Shown here piece after piece: positions 5,842-5,967 of a stretch of DNA of 5,967 nt (position 1 is the stretch's first letter; each line of letters opens with the position of its first letter). The notes under the pieces were generated by a model, which saw only the letters and a program-made list of their open reading frames with translations, did not search any database and was not told where the DNA came from. This DNA comes from Helicobacteraceae bacterium (GTDB lineage Bacteria > Campylobacterota > Campylobacteria > Campylobacterales > Sulfurimonadaceae): positions 1 through 5,967 of the forward strand of contig JALWKG010000099.1 in the NCBI GenBank assembly GCA_027081565.1. Reading direction: 5' to 3'. The position numbers and the translations under genes were made by a program.

Positions 5842-5967
5842 TTACGGTAGTAGACGCTTGTACTCGGGGTGTTTTTCTAAGTAAGCAACTGTGTATGAAC
5901 ACATAGGTTTTACCTTCAGACCGCATTTTTCAATGTCTTCAAACGCATCTTTTGTCAGCGCACCTGC
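5842..5967 (-). CDS. YjdJ-type GNAT N-acetyltransferase, C-terminal end, cut by window edge
   Basis: On the minus strand an open frame runs from the right window edge to a TAA at 5844-5842, giving the last 41 residues. It reads D-A-F-E-D-I-E-K-C-G-L-K-V-K-P, then M-C-S-Y-T-V-A-Y-L-E-K-H-P-E-Y. This ending (V-x-P-x-C-S-Y-x-x-x-Y-x-x-x-H-P-E-Y) is characteristic of the small single-domain GNAT proteins of the YjdJ / Acetyltransf_CG family, about 90-100 residues long, which use acetyl-CoA; their substrates are mostly unknown. The cysteine in C-S-Y is conserved in that family. It converges with the winged-helix gene across 106 bp. The start and CoA-binding loop are outside the window. Confidence 0.8.
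   Translation of the reverse strand, partial: AGALTKDAFEDIEKCGLKVKPMCSYTVAYLEKHPEYKRLLP

Noticed and set aside
1..5967. tRNA or rRNA genes, CRISPR arrays, insertion sequences, attachment sites
   Set aside because: No cloverleaf, regularly spaced direct repeats, transposase-like coding or long terminal repeats were seen on reading.

Overview
The window reads as chromosomal DNA of a Campylobacterota (Epsilonproteobacteria) member, most like the Sulfurovum/Sulfurimonas group. This is inferred from A/T-rich, tightly packed genes, a histidine kinase with the H-Q-W-K-Q-P-L-N type phosphoacceptor motif common in that phylum, and the overall protein style. The genus is a guess; no rRNA or other marker is present.

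Layout. Bases 1-841 are the 3' part of dgt (dGTP triphosphohydrolase), entering from the left edge. A gap of about 205 bp (842-1046) holds two small inverted repeats just after dgt, a weak candidate promoter and a 12-bp perfect palindrome touching the next start codon. Bases 1047-5285 form a compact four-gene, same-strand operon: a SiaC-type phosphoprotein (DUF1987), a soluble histidine kinase, a SiaB-type GHKL kinase (DUF6272), and a 789-residue membrane protein with two periplasmic solute-binding domains, one membrane helix and a cytoplasmic SpoIIE/PP2C phosphatase. Junctions are a 4-nt overlap, a 17-nt overlap and a 15-nt gap. Next comes a promoter-like site and a small gene (about 5379-5735) for a basic-tailed, probably winged-helix protein whose best start by ribosome-binding site is an unusual ATA. 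A convergent intergenic stretch with a hairpin follows. The right edge (5842-5967, minus strand) carries the C-terminal end of a small YjdJ-type GNAT acetyltransferase.

How the genes work together. In the known Pseudomonas aeruginosa Sia pathway, kinase SiaB phosphorylates SiaC, phosphatase SiaA removes the phosphate, and unphosphorylated SiaC activates the diguanylate cyclase SiaD. Here the phosphoprotein, kinase and phosphatase are all present, but no GGDEF gene is seen in the window. Instead a coiled-coil histidine kinase sits between siaC and siaB. The phosphatase receptor carries tandem solute-binding sensors instead of the SiaA sensor. The simplest hypothesis is that a periplasmic small molecule sets the phosphorylation state of the SiaC-like switch, which then controls the histidine kinase, joining a Ser/Thr partner switch to a two-component pathway. 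That last link is inference. dgt, the small winged-helix gene and the acetyltransferase have no evident link to it.
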